A stretch of DNA of 64,000 nucleotides, taken from Chlorogloeopsis sp. ULAP01 (GTDB lineage: Bacteria > Cyanobacteriota > Cyanobacteriia > Cyanobacteriales > Nostocaceae). The DNA lies in the NCBI RefSeq assembly GCF_030381805.1, contig NZ_JAUDRH010000016.1:62001-126000 (forward strand), written 5' to 3'. Below, one piece after another: positions 35,464-44,310 of this stretch. The notes under the pieces are model-generated. The model ran no database searches. It was not told where the DNA came from and saw only the letters and a program-made list of their open reading frames with translations. Within the stretch, counting starts at the first letter, position 1; each line of letters starts with the position of its first letter. A program made the position numbers and the translations under genes.

Positions 35464-38097
35464 ATGTCCTTTGTTCCTTTGCACATTCACAGTGATTACA
35501 GCCTGCTGGATGGTGCGAGTCAATTACCAAATTTAGTGGATCGCGCGATCGAGTTGGGCATGAAAGCGATCGCCCTAACGGATCATGGGGTGATGTACGG
35601 GGCGATCGAACTAATTAAAATCTGCCGCAGCAAGAATATTAAGCCAATTATCGGCAATGAAATGTATGTGATTAACGGCGATATCACAAAACAAGAGCGC
35701 CGTCCGCGTTATCATCAAGTTGTTTTGGCAAAAAATACAAAAGGTTATAAAAATTTAGTAAAATTAACGTCGCTTTCTCACCTCCAAGGTGTGCAAGGCA
35801 AAGGTATTTTTTCCCGTCCTTGTATTAATAAAGAATTACTCAAAGAATATCGTGAAGGATTAATAGTTACTAGTGCTTGTTTAGGTGGTGAAGTCCCTCA
35901 AGCAATTCTTGCTGGCAAACCAGATATTGCAAGAAGAGTAGCACAGTGGTACAAAGATGTATTTGGTGAAGATTATTATTTAGAAATTCAAGATCACGGC
36001 TCTCCAGAAGACCGGATTGTAAATGTAGAAATTATTAAAATTGCACGTGAGTTAGGGATTAAATTTGTCGCTACAAATGATTCTCATTACATTTCTTGTT
36101 ATGACGTAGAAGCACACGATGCTTTGTTATGTATTCAGACTGGTAAATTAATTATTGAAGATAACCGAATGCGTTATAGCGGCACAGAATATCTGAAATC
36201 TGCTGAAGAAATGAAGCAGTTATTTCGCGATCACCTACCAGATGAAGTCATTGAAGAAGCAGTAAGTACAACTTTAGAAGTAGCAGATAAAGTCGAACCT
36301 TACAATATTCTGGGTGAACCTCGCATTCCTAATTATCCGATTCCATCAGGACATACAGCAGATACTTACGTCGAAGAAATTGCTTGGCAAGGACTTTTAG
36401 AAAGACTGAATCGTAAATCTCGTAACGAAATCGATTCAGTTTACAAAGAAAGACTGGAATACGAATTAAAAATGATTCAGCAAATGGGTTTTTCCACATA
36501 CTTTTTAGTGGTGTGGGATTATATCAAATTTGCTAGAGATAATGATATACCAGTGGGGCCTGGTCGTGGTTCGGCTGCTGGCTCTTTGGTAGCCTATACG
36601 ATGGGAATCACCAATATTGATCCGGTACATCATGGCTTACTTTTTGAAAGATTTCTCAATCCAGAACGTAAATCTATGCCTGATATTGATACAGATTTCT
36701 GTATTGAAAAACGGGATCAAGTCATTGATTATGTGAATGAAAAATACGGCACAGAAAGAGTAGCCCAAATCATTACTTTTAACCGCATGACTTCCAAGGC
36801 GGTATTAAAAGATGTCGCTAGAGTATTAAATATTCCTTACGGGGAAGCAGACAAGATGGCGAAGATGATTCCCGTGTCACGGGGGAAACCAGCGCCGCTC
36901 AAAAAGATGATTTCTGATGAAACGCCAGAACCAGAATTTAAAGCAAAATACGATAACGATCCAAAAGTTCGCCATTGGCTAGATATGGCAATTCGCATTG
37001 AAGGAACTAACAAAACCTTTGGTGTTCATGCCGCAGGTGTGGTAATTTCTGCTGAACCTTTGGATCAAATTGTACCGCTACAAAGAAATAATGATGGTTC
37101 TGTAATTACCCAGTATTTTATGGAAGACTTAGAATTGCTGGGTTTGTTAAAGATGGATTTTCTGGGTTTAAAGAACTTGACAATGATCCAGAAGACTATT
37201 GAATTAATTGAAGAAAATCATGGATTTAAAATTGACCCCTATGTAATTACCGCTCAAGAAAGAAAAGCTCAAAAAATATTAGCTAAAGGTGGGGAAAGTG
37301 CCAAACTTCCTCATGATGTGAGAAAGACTTATGAACTGTTAGAAGCAGGTGAATTAGAAGGTGTATTTCAGTTAGAATCTTCTGGAATGCGCCAGATAGT
37401 GCGTGATTTAAAACCTTCTAATATAGAAGATATTTCTTCAATTTTAGCTCTTTATCGACCTGGGCCTTTAGATGCTGGATTAATTCCAAAATTCATTAAC
37501 CGCAAGCACGGGCGGGAAAATATTGATTACGAACACACTGTTTTAGAACCAATACTAGATGAGACTTATGGAATTATGGTCTATCAAGAGCAAATTATGA
37601 AAATTGCTCAAGATATGGCTGGATATTCTTTAGGGCAAGCTGATTTGCTACGCCGAGCAATGGGTAAAAAGAAAGTTTCGGAGATGCAAAAACAGCGAGA
37701 AAAGTTTATCGATGGTGCAGCTAAAAACGGTGTTAAACAACAAATTGCTGAGGATTTATTCGAGCAGATGTTGAAATTTGCTGAATATTGCTTGAGTTAC
37801 GATACAGCAATTTTGACGGTAGAATATGGTTTTTTAACTATTGGAGAGATTGTAGAAAAAAGTATTGAGTGTACGATTTATACGGTTGATAGTAACGGTT
37901 ATGTGTACACGCAACCTATAGCTCAGTGGCATAATCGCGGTGAACAAGAGGTGTTTGAATATTCTTTAGAAGATGGTTCGATGATTCGAGCTACTAAAGA
38001 CCACAAATTTATGACAACTGACGGGCAAATGTTGCCGATTGATGAAATATTTGCACGGGAGTTGGATTTAATGCAAGTCAAGGGATTGCCGGAATAA
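35464..38097 (+). CDS. dnaE: DNA polymerase III alpha subunit, N-terminal half with split intein
   Basis: The 877-residue protein starts with the PHP domain (HIHSDYSLLDG) and contains the polymerase core with the catalytic 'PDIDTDF' acidic motif. The DnaE sequence stops after 'LKFAEY' (residue 775) and is followed by a 102-residue N-terminal split intein (CLSYDTAIL to GLPE). The C-terminal intein half and the rest of DnaE must be encoded elsewhere in the genome; they are not in this window. The two products join by protein trans-splicing. It is convergent with the Uma2 gene, one base apart. Confidence 0.97.
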   Translation: MSFVPLHIHSDYSLLDGASQLPNLVDRAIELGMKAIALTDHGVMYGAIELIKICRSKNIKPIIGNEMYVINGDITKQERRPRYHQVVLAKNTKGYKNLVKLTSLSHLQGVQGKGIFSRPCINKELLKEYREGLIVTSACLGGEVPQAILAGKPDIARRVAQWYKDVFGEDYYLEIQDHGSPEDRIVNVEIIKIARELGIKFVATNDSHYISCYDVEAHDALLCIQTGKLIIEDNRMRYSGTEYLKSAEEMKQLFRDHLPDEVIEEAVSTTLEVADKVEPYNILGEPRIPNYPIPSGHTADTYVEEIAWQGLLERLNRKSRNEIDSVYKERLEYELKMIQQMGFSTYFLVVWDYIKFARDNDIPVGPGRGSAAGSLVAYTMGITNIDPVHHGLLFERFLNPERKSMPDIDTDFCIEKRDQVIDYVNEKYGTERVAQIITFNRMTSKAVLKDVARVLNIPYGEADKMAKMIPVSRGKPAPLKKMISDETPEPEFKAKYDNDPKVRHWLDMAIRIEGTNKTFGVHAAGVVISAEPLDQIVPLQRNNDGSVITQYFMEDLELLGLLKMDFLGLKNLTMIQKTIELIEENHGFKIDPYVITAQERKAQKILAKGGESAKLPHDVRKTYELLEAGELEGVFQLESSGMRQIVRDLKPSNIEDISSILALYRPGPLDAGLIPKFINRKHGRENIDYEHTVLEPILDETYGIMVYQEQIMKIAQDMAGYSLGQADLLRRAMGKKKVSEMQKQREKFIDGAAKNGVKQQIAEDLFEQMLKFAEYCLSYDTAILTVEYGFLTIGEIVEKSIECTIYTVDSNGYVYTQPIAQWHNRGEQEVFEYSLEDGSMIRATKDHKFMTTDGQMLPIDEIFARELDLMQVKGLPE
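37789..38094 (+). other. DnaE split intein, N-terminal half
   Basis: The splice-junction Cys is the TGC at 37789-37791. Block A is 'CLSYDTAILTVEYGF' and block B has 'IRATKDHKFMT' with the conserved Thr and His. Length (102 residues) and sequence fit the fast-splicing DnaE inteins of Nostoc-type cyanobacteria. There is no homing endonuclease domain. Confidence 0.95.
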
Positions 38098-38098
38098 C

Positions 38099-38698
38099 TT
38101 AACTTTGCCGGAGAGTATCTCTATAGGCTTTTACTGCCTGGGTTTGACTAGGTAATTTAACATACTGAGCCAAAATAGATAAATCTAATTCTGGTAAAAA
38201 TTCACTGCGAGGAATGAGTTCATATCCTTCCTGACGCAACCTATAAACAGAAAACTGATTGTTCTGCCAAAACCAAACTTCAGGTACTCCTAAACCCTGG
38301 TAGACAGATAATTTATGAATACCACCACTGGAGAGAACAACTTCGATCGCAATATCAGGAACTTCTTTGAGTTCGCCAAAACAATAACATTCATCCGGTT
38401 CTAGCCCCCTGGCTTTGGCTTGTTTGCGAAAGGTAGTGGAACCGTAACCAGTTAAGTCAATGTCTTTTTCTAATGCGTAGATTTCGATTAAACGCGCGAT
38501 CGCTTTTTTGTTTACCTCATGTTCCGGCGATGGACTCATAATTTCCAGGGTTCCCTCAAGATAAGTCATCCGCAACCCTGGGATATCATCTAAGGTTGCT
38601 CGCAAGGTTTCGTATTGTTCCCAACTCACATTATTAAGTATGAGGCGTTGTTCTCCAGTACTTAGACTGCCTAGTTGCTGTACAAGATTGCTCGTCAT
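38099..38698 (-). CDS. Uma2-family (DUF820) restriction-endonuclease-fold protein
   Basis: The 199-residue protein matches the Uma2 family, which is greatly expanded in cyanobacteria. Seen motifs are 'YLEGTLEIMSPSPEHE' early on, 'PDIAIEVVLSSGG' (the D-x-E part of a PD-(D/E)XK-type site), and 'VPEVWFWQNN'. Family members have a nuclease fold, but a cellular role has not been shown for most. It ends one base from the convergent dnaE stop. Confidence 0.85.
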   Translation of the reverse strand: MTSNLVQQLGSLSTGEQRLILNNVSWEQYETLRATLDDIPGLRMTYLEGTLEIMSPSPEHEVNKKAIARLIEIYALEKDIDLTGYGSTTFRKQAKARGLEPDECYCFGELKEVPDIAIEVVLSSGGIHKLSVYQGLGVPEVWFWQNNQFSVYRLRQEGYELIPRSEFLPELDLSILAQYVKLPSQTQAVKAYRDTLRQS

Positions 38699-38852
38699 GG
38701 CTGTAATTGATTTGCCGTAGAGATGTTTGTAGGGGATGATTCTATTTTCACGTTTATAAGCTATGAGTGGTAAAATTCACCTCCTCATCTGAAATATCTT
38801 GCACGCCTATGCAACAGCCTGAAGGCGGCAGCCCACCACCCTCGTTACCAGG

Positions 38853-38881
38853 TTCAACCTGGTAACGAGAATTAGAACCTC
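38853..38881. repeat. perfect long hairpin between Uma2 and SPFH genes
   Basis: CTCGTTACCAGGTT pairs perfectly with AACCTGGTAACGAG around a minimal loop. It lies 38 bases past the SPFH gene stop and could end that minus-strand transcript, although no T run follows. Part of the sequence (CCTGGTAACGAGAA) recurs at about 18402-18416, so it may be a dispersed element. Confidence 0.55.
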
Positions 38882-38917
38882 TGGCTCTTGTTTATCAGCA
38901 ATAAGGCACAGTTCCTT

Positions 38918-40504
38918 TTATTGCCGATTAATCCGAATCAATTCCGTCAAAATGCTATCCAAGCTCCCATTCACTTGAATTTTTTCAATCTTCTCTGCAA
39001 TTCGCTCTAGTACTTCCAATTCTTTCAAACGCAAGGCAACGGGGTTATCCTCCATTACCTTAGCTGTATTCAACATACTGCGAGTAGCAGCAGTTTCTTC
39101 ACGGCGACGGACTACATTTGCTTGGGCTGCTTTTTCGGCTTCTACTACCTTGCTCAAAATTGTCCTAATCTCACCAGGGAGAATAATATCTTTAACCCCA
39201 ACCGAATCTACTTCAATTCCATAGTCTGTTGTTTTCTGGTGAATATAATCAAAAATACTCCTATCAATCGCGCCTTTATCCTCCAACAACGCATCTAAAG
39301 TTCTTTCACCAACAGCACCACGCAAAGCAAACTGTAGTTCTTTGTATAAGTAGCTAGTAATATCCGATAAACTGTTTTTGGCTGTGAGTGGATCGAGGAT
39401 GCGGAAGCCAGCAGTTAAGTTTAAGCGCAAAGGCACTTTATCTTTGGAAAGAATATCTTGACCAGATACTTCCATAGTTTGCTGGCGAAGGTCAAATACT
39501 TCGGTTTGTAAAGAACGCCTAAACACCCACCAGGCGTGCTTTCCTGGCTGGAGTTGAGTTTGAAACTCTTGATTAACGTACAGCAATCCAATATGCTGCG
39601 CGGGTACTTCGCAAATATGCAAACAATAGCGGCTCAAAGCAAGAGCCTCTGGCAAACCCGTAACTAACTCAGCAATCAAGCGAGAGGGCAACTTAGCATC
39701 AGTGCTAATGTCAATCACCTCTACTTCCACACCTTGCCAAAATAGCTTGCGACTGCATGGCGGTAGAATGGCGATCGCTTTACCTTGATAGCGGGCGATC
39801 GCTACTTGCTGATTCTGTAATTGAACTATCTCGCAGTAAGCCACGACAAACTCAGGGTGCCGCTCAATTAACACATCCTCCAAGGGAAAGTCTGGATTGG
39901 GTACAATACGACTGAGAGTTCGGACGGAAACATCTCTATTAACCACCCAGAAAGCATACTCACCTGATTCTAGCGGTCGTACAAAGTCATTCTGCACGTA
40001 CAGCAAACCAATCTCATACTCCGAGATTTGAAACTTTTTGATTCCACTCAAGGCAATTCCACGTAGTTGCTGTACAAACTCCGTAGGTAATTCCAAGCTT
40101 TCATTCAAATTGAAAAGATGAGATTCTACCTCAATAAAACCACGCCAAAAAGCTCGCAGTTGATTTGGTGCAATACTGATCCAATTTTGTCCGAGGCGCA
40201 ATAAAGCGGCTTGATTGAATGCAGTCCTTACTACCAAGAGATATTGCTGTAACTCCAAACTGTGATTTCGCAGCAACAGTTCCAAGTTCTCTATTTTCGC
40301 TTCTGGTTGGTTGAGATCGTAGGTTTTGACTTGCCAATAGCAACCAAAATAAGTGTAAGTCCCAGGTTGCAAAATTTTTTTAAAATCACTACGGTGATAT
40401 AGAATACCAATTTCGTTAGGTTTGATATAGAAAGTTTTCCACATAGAAATTTGCATAGATAACTTAGGCAGTTGTAGGCGACGCAGAAGGTTTGATAAAG
40501 ACAT
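38918..40504 (-). CDS. SPFH/band-7 protein with three repeated N-terminal modules
   Basis: The C-terminal part (residues ~295-528) is an SPFH (stomatin/slipin) domain: 'LRLNLTAGFRILDPL', 'YKELQFALRGAVGERTLDALL' and a Glu/Ala-rich coiled coil after residue 420. Unusually, the segment that opens the SPFH domain, 'x-x-I-G-L-L-Y-x(7)-L-x-x-G-x-Y/H-A-x-W', occurs three times (about residues 30-55, 162-187 and 302-327). The first two lie in degenerate ~138-residue modules that also share an 'FW-x-G-x-E/V-V' region. No clear membrane helix is present, although SPFH proteins usually sit at membranes. It is monocistronic. The function is unknown. Confidence 0.75.
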   Translation of the reverse strand: MSLSNLLRRLQLPKLSMQISMWKTFYIKPNEIGILYHRSDFKKILQPGTYTYFGCYWQVKTYDLNQPEAKIENLELLLRNHSLELQQYLLVVRTAFNQAALLRLGQNWISIAPNQLRAFWRGFIEVESHLFNLNESLELPTEFVQQLRGIALSGIKKFQISEYEIGLLYVQNDFVRPLESGEYAFWVVNRDVSVRTLSRIVPNPDFPLEDVLIERHPEFVVAYCEIVQLQNQQVAIARYQGKAIAILPPCSRKLFWQGVEVEVIDISTDAKLPSRLIAELVTGLPEALALSRYCLHICEVPAQHIGLLYVNQEFQTQLQPGKHAWWVFRRSLQTEVFDLRQQTMEVSGQDILSKDKVPLRLNLTAGFRILDPLTAKNSLSDITSYLYKELQFALRGAVGERTLDALLEDKGAIDRSIFDYIHQKTTDYGIEVDSVGVKDIILPGEIRTILSKVVEAEKAAQANVVRRREETAATRSMLNTAKVMEDNPVALRLKELEVLERIAEKIEKIQVNGSLDSILTELIRINRQ

Positions 40505-41075
40505 TTATATATTTGGCGTGAAGAATTTGTCCCTGTGTTTTTGGAAAGGGCTGGGCATCGTGTATAAGAGACTCCGGCGTTGCCTTTCCTGCCAAAGTCA
40601 GAGAAGTAGAACTTACGCACCAGTCACGGAAGAATAAAACCACTCCAGGCACGGAGGAATAAGAGTTAGAGAGGTATTTTGCGTAAGTCCTGAGAAGGAA
40701 TTAATTTATGTAATACATATACTACATTATATTTTTAAACTCTGCAAATGCAGGTGTTTGCAGCTCAGTTGCGGGCAATTGCATCTCCAAAACTGGATTA
40801 GGATTGCTGCTACTTTCCCTCAATTAACCCAAGGGCAATCTAGAAAAAGAAAACAGCGCTCAAATACGCCGTTCAGTTTGCCAGATCCTGAAAATTGGAT
40901 TTAGAAAACGAAGGGACATACTCAAGTTATGGAGAAAACAATTGCACTAGCTCCTTTACTGTTACTACCGACATCACGGATGATGTGCAGTAGTAAGCAC
41001 CTACATCGCAGAGTTTTAATTAAATTTGAATTCGGCTACCCTTGACAGGATAGTGTCTTTTGACGGGGTTTTTGG
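40505..41075. other. 571-base spacer with MITE-like element
   Basis: It contains the short element at 40609-40690. From about 40760 to 40920 one plus frame reads plausibly as protein (TFPQLTQGQSRKRKQRSN, PFSLPDPENWI) without a start; it may be a decayed gene end. Nothing else is supported. Confidence 0.4.
40609..40690. repeat. MITE-like element with terminal inverted repeats
   Basis: ACTTACGCA (40611-40619) and TGCGTAAGT (40680-40688) form 9-bp perfect terminal inverted repeats around ~60 bases. A related end with the same internal text (AACTTACGTAAAATCTCTCTAACTC) occurs in opposite orientation at about 42913-42955. No transposase is encoded. Confidence 0.55.
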
Positions 41076-41148
41076 TCGCAGAAAATGGATTTGAACCACT
41101 GACCTTTGGGTATACACCCAACGAGCTACCCAACTGCTCTATTCCGCA
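41076..41148 (-). tRNA. degenerate tRNA-Met-like gene
   Basis: A full cloverleaf can be drawn: acceptor TGCGGAA/TTCTGCG, D-stem GAGC/GCTC, T-arm around TTCAAAT. The anticodon stem TTGGG/CCCAA is perfect but the loop is TGTATA, only 6 bases instead of the usual 7 (CTCATAA in the similar tRNA-Met). It therefore lacks U33 and a normal anticodon and is probably not a working decoder. Confidence 0.6.
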
Positions 41149-41176
41149 AATTTGTCTTTTAACCCGGATAGGGTTG

Positions 41177-41248
<72 letters not shown>

Positions 41249-41251
41249 GGG

Positions 41252-41321
41252 AGTTTGATGTAGGAATTGAACCTACGTCCAGCCGATGACTTCGGATGCT
41301 CTGCCACTGAGCTAATCAAAC
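41252..41321 (-). tRNA. degenerate tRNA-like gene with shortened anticodon loop
   Basis: Acceptor GTTTGAT/ATCAAAC and T-arm GTAGG-TTCAATT-CCTAC are perfect, and the D-stem is GCTC/GAGC. The anticodon arm pairs as TCCGA/TCGGC with one mismatch and leaves a 5-base loop (AGTCA). No anticodon can be assigned; a 7-base loop would give GTC but with A at position 33. Probably a decayed tRNA. Confidence 0.55.
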
Positions 41322-41567
41322 AATGGAGTAGTGACGCATTGCTGTGCGATATACGCTCAATCCAGAGGTTGGCGCACCAGTCGGGCATAAGGAACCCAAA
41401 CTATAGCTTGGCAAATGTATTACTACTTCTTACTATATGTAGCACAAGTAAGTATGAGATGGTAGTGAATAATTACTTACTCAGCTAGACAAAGGATTGA
41501 ATACTAGCTAAGAGGTCATTTGTAAAGTAAATATTAAGTAGGGAATCCCTGACTTGCGCATAATTGT

Positions 41568-41981
41568 CTAAGTTTTTTCAATAATAGGACAAATGGTTTG
41601 CTCAGGATTTTCAGGAATGCTTTCCCAACCTGAAAGCAGTCCTTCCAACTCTTGTTTTAGGATGAGTAACTGCTGAATTTGTCTATCAATATCTACTAGC
41701 TTTTCTTGCAGCTTAATTTTTATATGGTCACACGGTAATTCACCTTCATCGTGAACATTCAAAAATTCCTTAATTTCTGATAAACTTAATCCCAAACTTT
41801 GGGCGCGTTTGATAAAGTTCAAGCGAGCTAAAACATCAGAGCGAAATAATCTAAATCCACCCTCAGTTCTCCCTGATGTTTTGAGTAAACCTAGCTCTTC
41901 ATAGTAGCGAATAGTTTTAATTGGCACGCCACTTTCTTTAGCAACTAAACCAATAAGTTTTTGTTCTTCTTGAACTAACAT
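41568..41981 (-). CDS. MerR-family metal-responsive transcription regulator
   Basis: This 137-residue protein has the MerR winged-helix N-terminus (VAKESGVPIKTIRYYEELGLL), the 'R-x-x-x-G-F-R-L-F' wing and a long dimerisation helix. Cys84 (ELPCDH) and Cys131 (TICPII) are placed like metal ligands of the mercury/zinc/cadmium branch. Such proteins untwist promoters with a 19-20 base spacer; exactly such a promoter lies at 42854-42885, upstream of the neighbouring methyltransferase gene. The metal cannot be stated from sequence. Confidence 0.9.
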   Translation of the reverse strand: MLVQEEQKLIGLVAKESGVPIKTIRYYEELGLLKTSGRTEGGFRLFRSDVLARLNFIKRAQSLGLSLSEIKEFLNVHDEGELPCDHIKIKLQEKLVDIDRQIQQLLILKQELEGLLSGWESIPENPEQTICPIIEKT

Positions 41982-42188
41982 ATTTAGCTCCTACAATCCG
42001 ATTTGATGTTGAAAAACAATAAGTCTTTTGAAGGTGCGTTACGCTTTACTAACATACCCTACTAAAATGTTTCCTATCTACACCACAAAACAATTTATTG
42101 CATCATTTTAGTCATGTCAGTTCACTACGCATCTTTAACAAATAAAAGATGAGTCCTACATCCCATACAGCGAAAAAACATAATCAAG

Positions 42189-42806
42189 TTAGTTAATCTT
42201 GGTTGCAATACCTTTATACAAATATCCCGAAATTTTTGGAGTTTTTTCAGCGTAAAACTCTTCTAGGCTAACAATATCAAATTCACTCTCTATAAGTTGT
42301 CGAATATTGCGATTAAAGTGACAACCACCCGCAATTCTTTTTTGCAATGGGGTTAATCGGTTTTGCCAAACTTGAACCTCAGGCTCATGACTTAGCCCAT
42401 GTTCCACAAAGAAGAATCTTCCTGCTGGTTTCAAAACGCGGTAAATTTCTCTGAGAGCTTGTTCAACATTCTCAATACTACATAGCGTCCAAGTACTCAC
42501 CACGCTATCAAATGTATTATCTGCCATTGGTAGGTTTTCACCATTTAACACTCTATGGTCTACAGTAATTGAGGATGCTTGAATCCGCTTTTGAGCTAGC
42601 CCATGAATTCCAGGGTTTGCATCGACTGTGATAATTTTATGAATGTGTTTAGGATAATAAGAAAGATTCAATCCTGTTCCAAAACCAATTTCCAGAATTT
42701 CTCCTTTAACTTCCGCTAAAACCTCTTGGCGATATTTAGCGAGGCTAGAATCAGATAATGACCAATCAAGCAGATAGGGAAGGATTCTTTGCGAGTAAAA
42801 TCCCAT
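42189..42806 (-). CDS. UbiE/METTL7-like SAM methyltransferase, MerR-controlled
   Basis: This 205-residue protein has motif I 'ILEIGFGTGLNLSYYP', 'IITVDANPGIHGLAQKR', 'FDSVVSTWTLCSIENV' and 'LKPAGRFFFVEHGL', close to the METTL7/UbiE branch. I start it at the ATG at 42804-42806, which has a strong AGGAGGA site; an upstream TTG frame would begin at the -10 box and so before transcription starts. The MerR-type promoter in front suggests a role in metal or metalloid handling, for example methylation of the toxic species or of a membrane lipid. That is inference. Confidence 0.8.
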   Translation of the reverse strand: MGFYSQRILPYLLDWSLSDSSLAKYRQEVLAEVKGEILEIGFGTGLNLSYYPKHIHKIITVDANPGIHGLAQKRIQASSITVDHRVLNGENLPMADNTFDSVVSTWTLCSIENVEQALREIYRVLKPAGRFFFVEHGLSHEPEVQVWQNRLTPLQKRIAGGCHFNRNIRQLIESEFDIVSLEEFYAEKTPKISGYLYKGIATKIN

Positions 42807-42853
42807 TTGTCCTCCTATCAAAGTGCAAATTACAAACTTGCCTACTTGATTCA

Positions 42854-42885
42854 ATCTTAAACTCTCCAGCTAACTGGAGAGTCAA
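42854..42885 (-). promoter_or_regulatory. MerR-type promoter-operator
   Basis: On the minus strand TTGACT (-35, 42880-42885) and TAAGAT (-10, 42854-42859) are 20 bases apart. The spacer region holds a perfect 9-bp inverted repeat, ACTCTCCAG-TTAG-CTGGAGAGT (42861-42882). The over-long spacer with a central palindrome is the hallmark of MerR-family activation. The target is the methyltransferase gene; the MerR gene lies just downstream in the same direction. Confidence 0.88.
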
Positions 42886-42975
42886 GAATAATCAGCATAT
42901 ATTTTTAACTACGGAACTTACGTAAAATCTCTCTAACTCCTATTTCTCCGTATTCTCCGTACTGAGAGCAGTTTT

Positions 42976-43010
42976 TTCTTCTAGAATGTGCCTGTAGAAT
43001 GTGCCTGCCG
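42976..43010. repeat. 13-base direct repeat
   Basis: TAGAATGTGCCTG occurs twice in tandem at about 42982-43008, in the spacer between the MerR-type promoter and the dsbA-like gene. Confidence 0.6.
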
Positions 43011-43230
43011 CCTTTAATAAACTGAAATCTTTCATCTTTTTAATAACCTAGAGTAGGCATTTTCTAGAACGTAAAAATAAAGGTTTAAGAAAAGTTAAGC
43101 AATACTCACTCTACAAGAATTGGTGGTGTACCCTAAGTGCTATTTTCCATACTACCTAGTAAAACATACATATAGTGCATTCTTCTTTGCTCTTCTCAGG
43201 GAATACTAGGAGAATGAAATTTTATCGCTC

Positions 43231-44007
43231 ATGATGATTATGCGTATATTATTTTCTTTGGTTGGGCAACTTTTGCAACGATTACTTACTCTGACAGTAA
43301 TAGCGTCGGTGTGTTTAGTTTTGGTGTGGTCATTTCCAGTACAAGCAGCTAGCCGTATTAATCCGCAACTAGAAGAACAAGTTTTACAAATTATCCGCAA
43401 TCATCCGGAAGCAATTCTGGAATCAGTCCAAGTGTATCAACAGGAACAGCAGCAGGAATTACAGCAAACACGGCAGGCATTTTTACAGGATTTAAAATTT
43501 AACCCCCAAAAAGTAATAGGAGACTCTCCTACCACTGGAGCAAATACACCAAAAATTTTGTTGGTAGAGTTTTCTGACTTTCAATGTCCTTATTGTGCTG
43601 AGGCTCATAAAACTCTCAAAAATTTAATAGCGAAGCACCAGGATAAGGTCAAATTAGTGTACAAAAATTTCCCGTTAATCTCAATTCACGCAGAAGCTAT
43701 GCCAGCCGCAGAAGCCGCTTGGGCTGCCCAACAACAAGGCAAGTTTTGGGAATATCATGATTCACTATTTAATAATCAAAAGAAAATTGGCGATTCTTTA
43801 TATGTAGATATCGCTAAAAAGCTGAACTTAGATTTGGAGAAGTTTGAGAAAGATAGGCAGATTGCTAATAATGTTATTCAGAAAGATATACAATTAGCAG
43901 ATAATTTGGGTCTTTCTGGAACACCATTTTTTATCATGAATAGTGATACTGTTTCTGGTGTAGTTCAGCTATCTAAGATAGAGGAAATACTGACAAGTGC
44001 TAAGTAA
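43231..44007 (+). CDS. exported DsbA-like thiol oxidoreductase
   Basis: The 258-residue protein has an N-terminal hydrophobic signal or anchor (residues ~16-39, ending in FPVQAA), a helical segment, and a thioredoxin-fold DsbA domain with the active site C119-P-Y-C122 (FSDFQCPYCAEAH) and the cis-proline loop 'SGTPFFI'. It should form or exchange disulfides in periplasm or thylakoid lumen. A 6-codon frame (43214-43234) with a good AGGAG site overlaps the start (ATGA) and may couple translation. It is divergent from the MerR-controlled gene. Confidence 0.88.
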   Translation: MMIMRILFSLVGQLLQRLLTLTVIASVCLVLVWSFPVQAASRINPQLEEQVLQIIRNHPEAILESVQVYQQEQQQELQQTRQAFLQDLKFNPQKVIGDSPTTGANTPKILLVEFSDFQCPYCAEAHKTLKNLIAKHQDKVKLVYKNFPLISIHAEAMPAAEAAWAAQQQGKFWEYHDSLFNNQKKIGDSLYVDIAKKLNLDLEKFEKDRQIANNVIQKDIQLADNLGLSGTPFFIMNSDTVSGVVQLSKIEEILTSAK

Positions 44008-44310
44008 TTAAGAATGCAATAACCACTACCTGTTTATAAATTTATGCTTGTCAAGTAGCTAAGTCAATATAAACAAACGAAAAACACAAATCCCCGACTT
44101 CTCAGAGAAGTCGGGGATTTTACAGGGCGCTCTAATTACTAAATAAGTAAACTTGCTGTTTACGAATTTTTGCGTTCAAGATTACAAATAATTTATCCTA
44201 ACAGTCAGCTTTAGCAATTATCTATTAACAAACTTACAAACAAGCTGATACTAAAGACGGTGTATTTTATCTCTTTAAAGTTACCTGGAGCAAAAATCGT
44301 GAGGTTAAGA
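44008..44310. other. 303-base spacer with terminator
   Basis: It contains the terminator-like repeat at 44088-44120. No gene seen. Confidence 0.5.
44088..44120 (+). terminator. strong hairpin after dsbA-like gene
   Basis: AAATCCCCGACTTCTC pairs perfectly with GAAGTCGGGGATTT. It is nearly identical to the hairpin at 10451-10481, including the flanks, so it is a dispersed hairpin element and a plausible terminator. Confidence 0.7.

Noticed and set aside
40929..41045. 38-codon plus-strand frame before the tRNA genes
   Set aside because: No ribosome site, low-complexity product and no recognisable motif.
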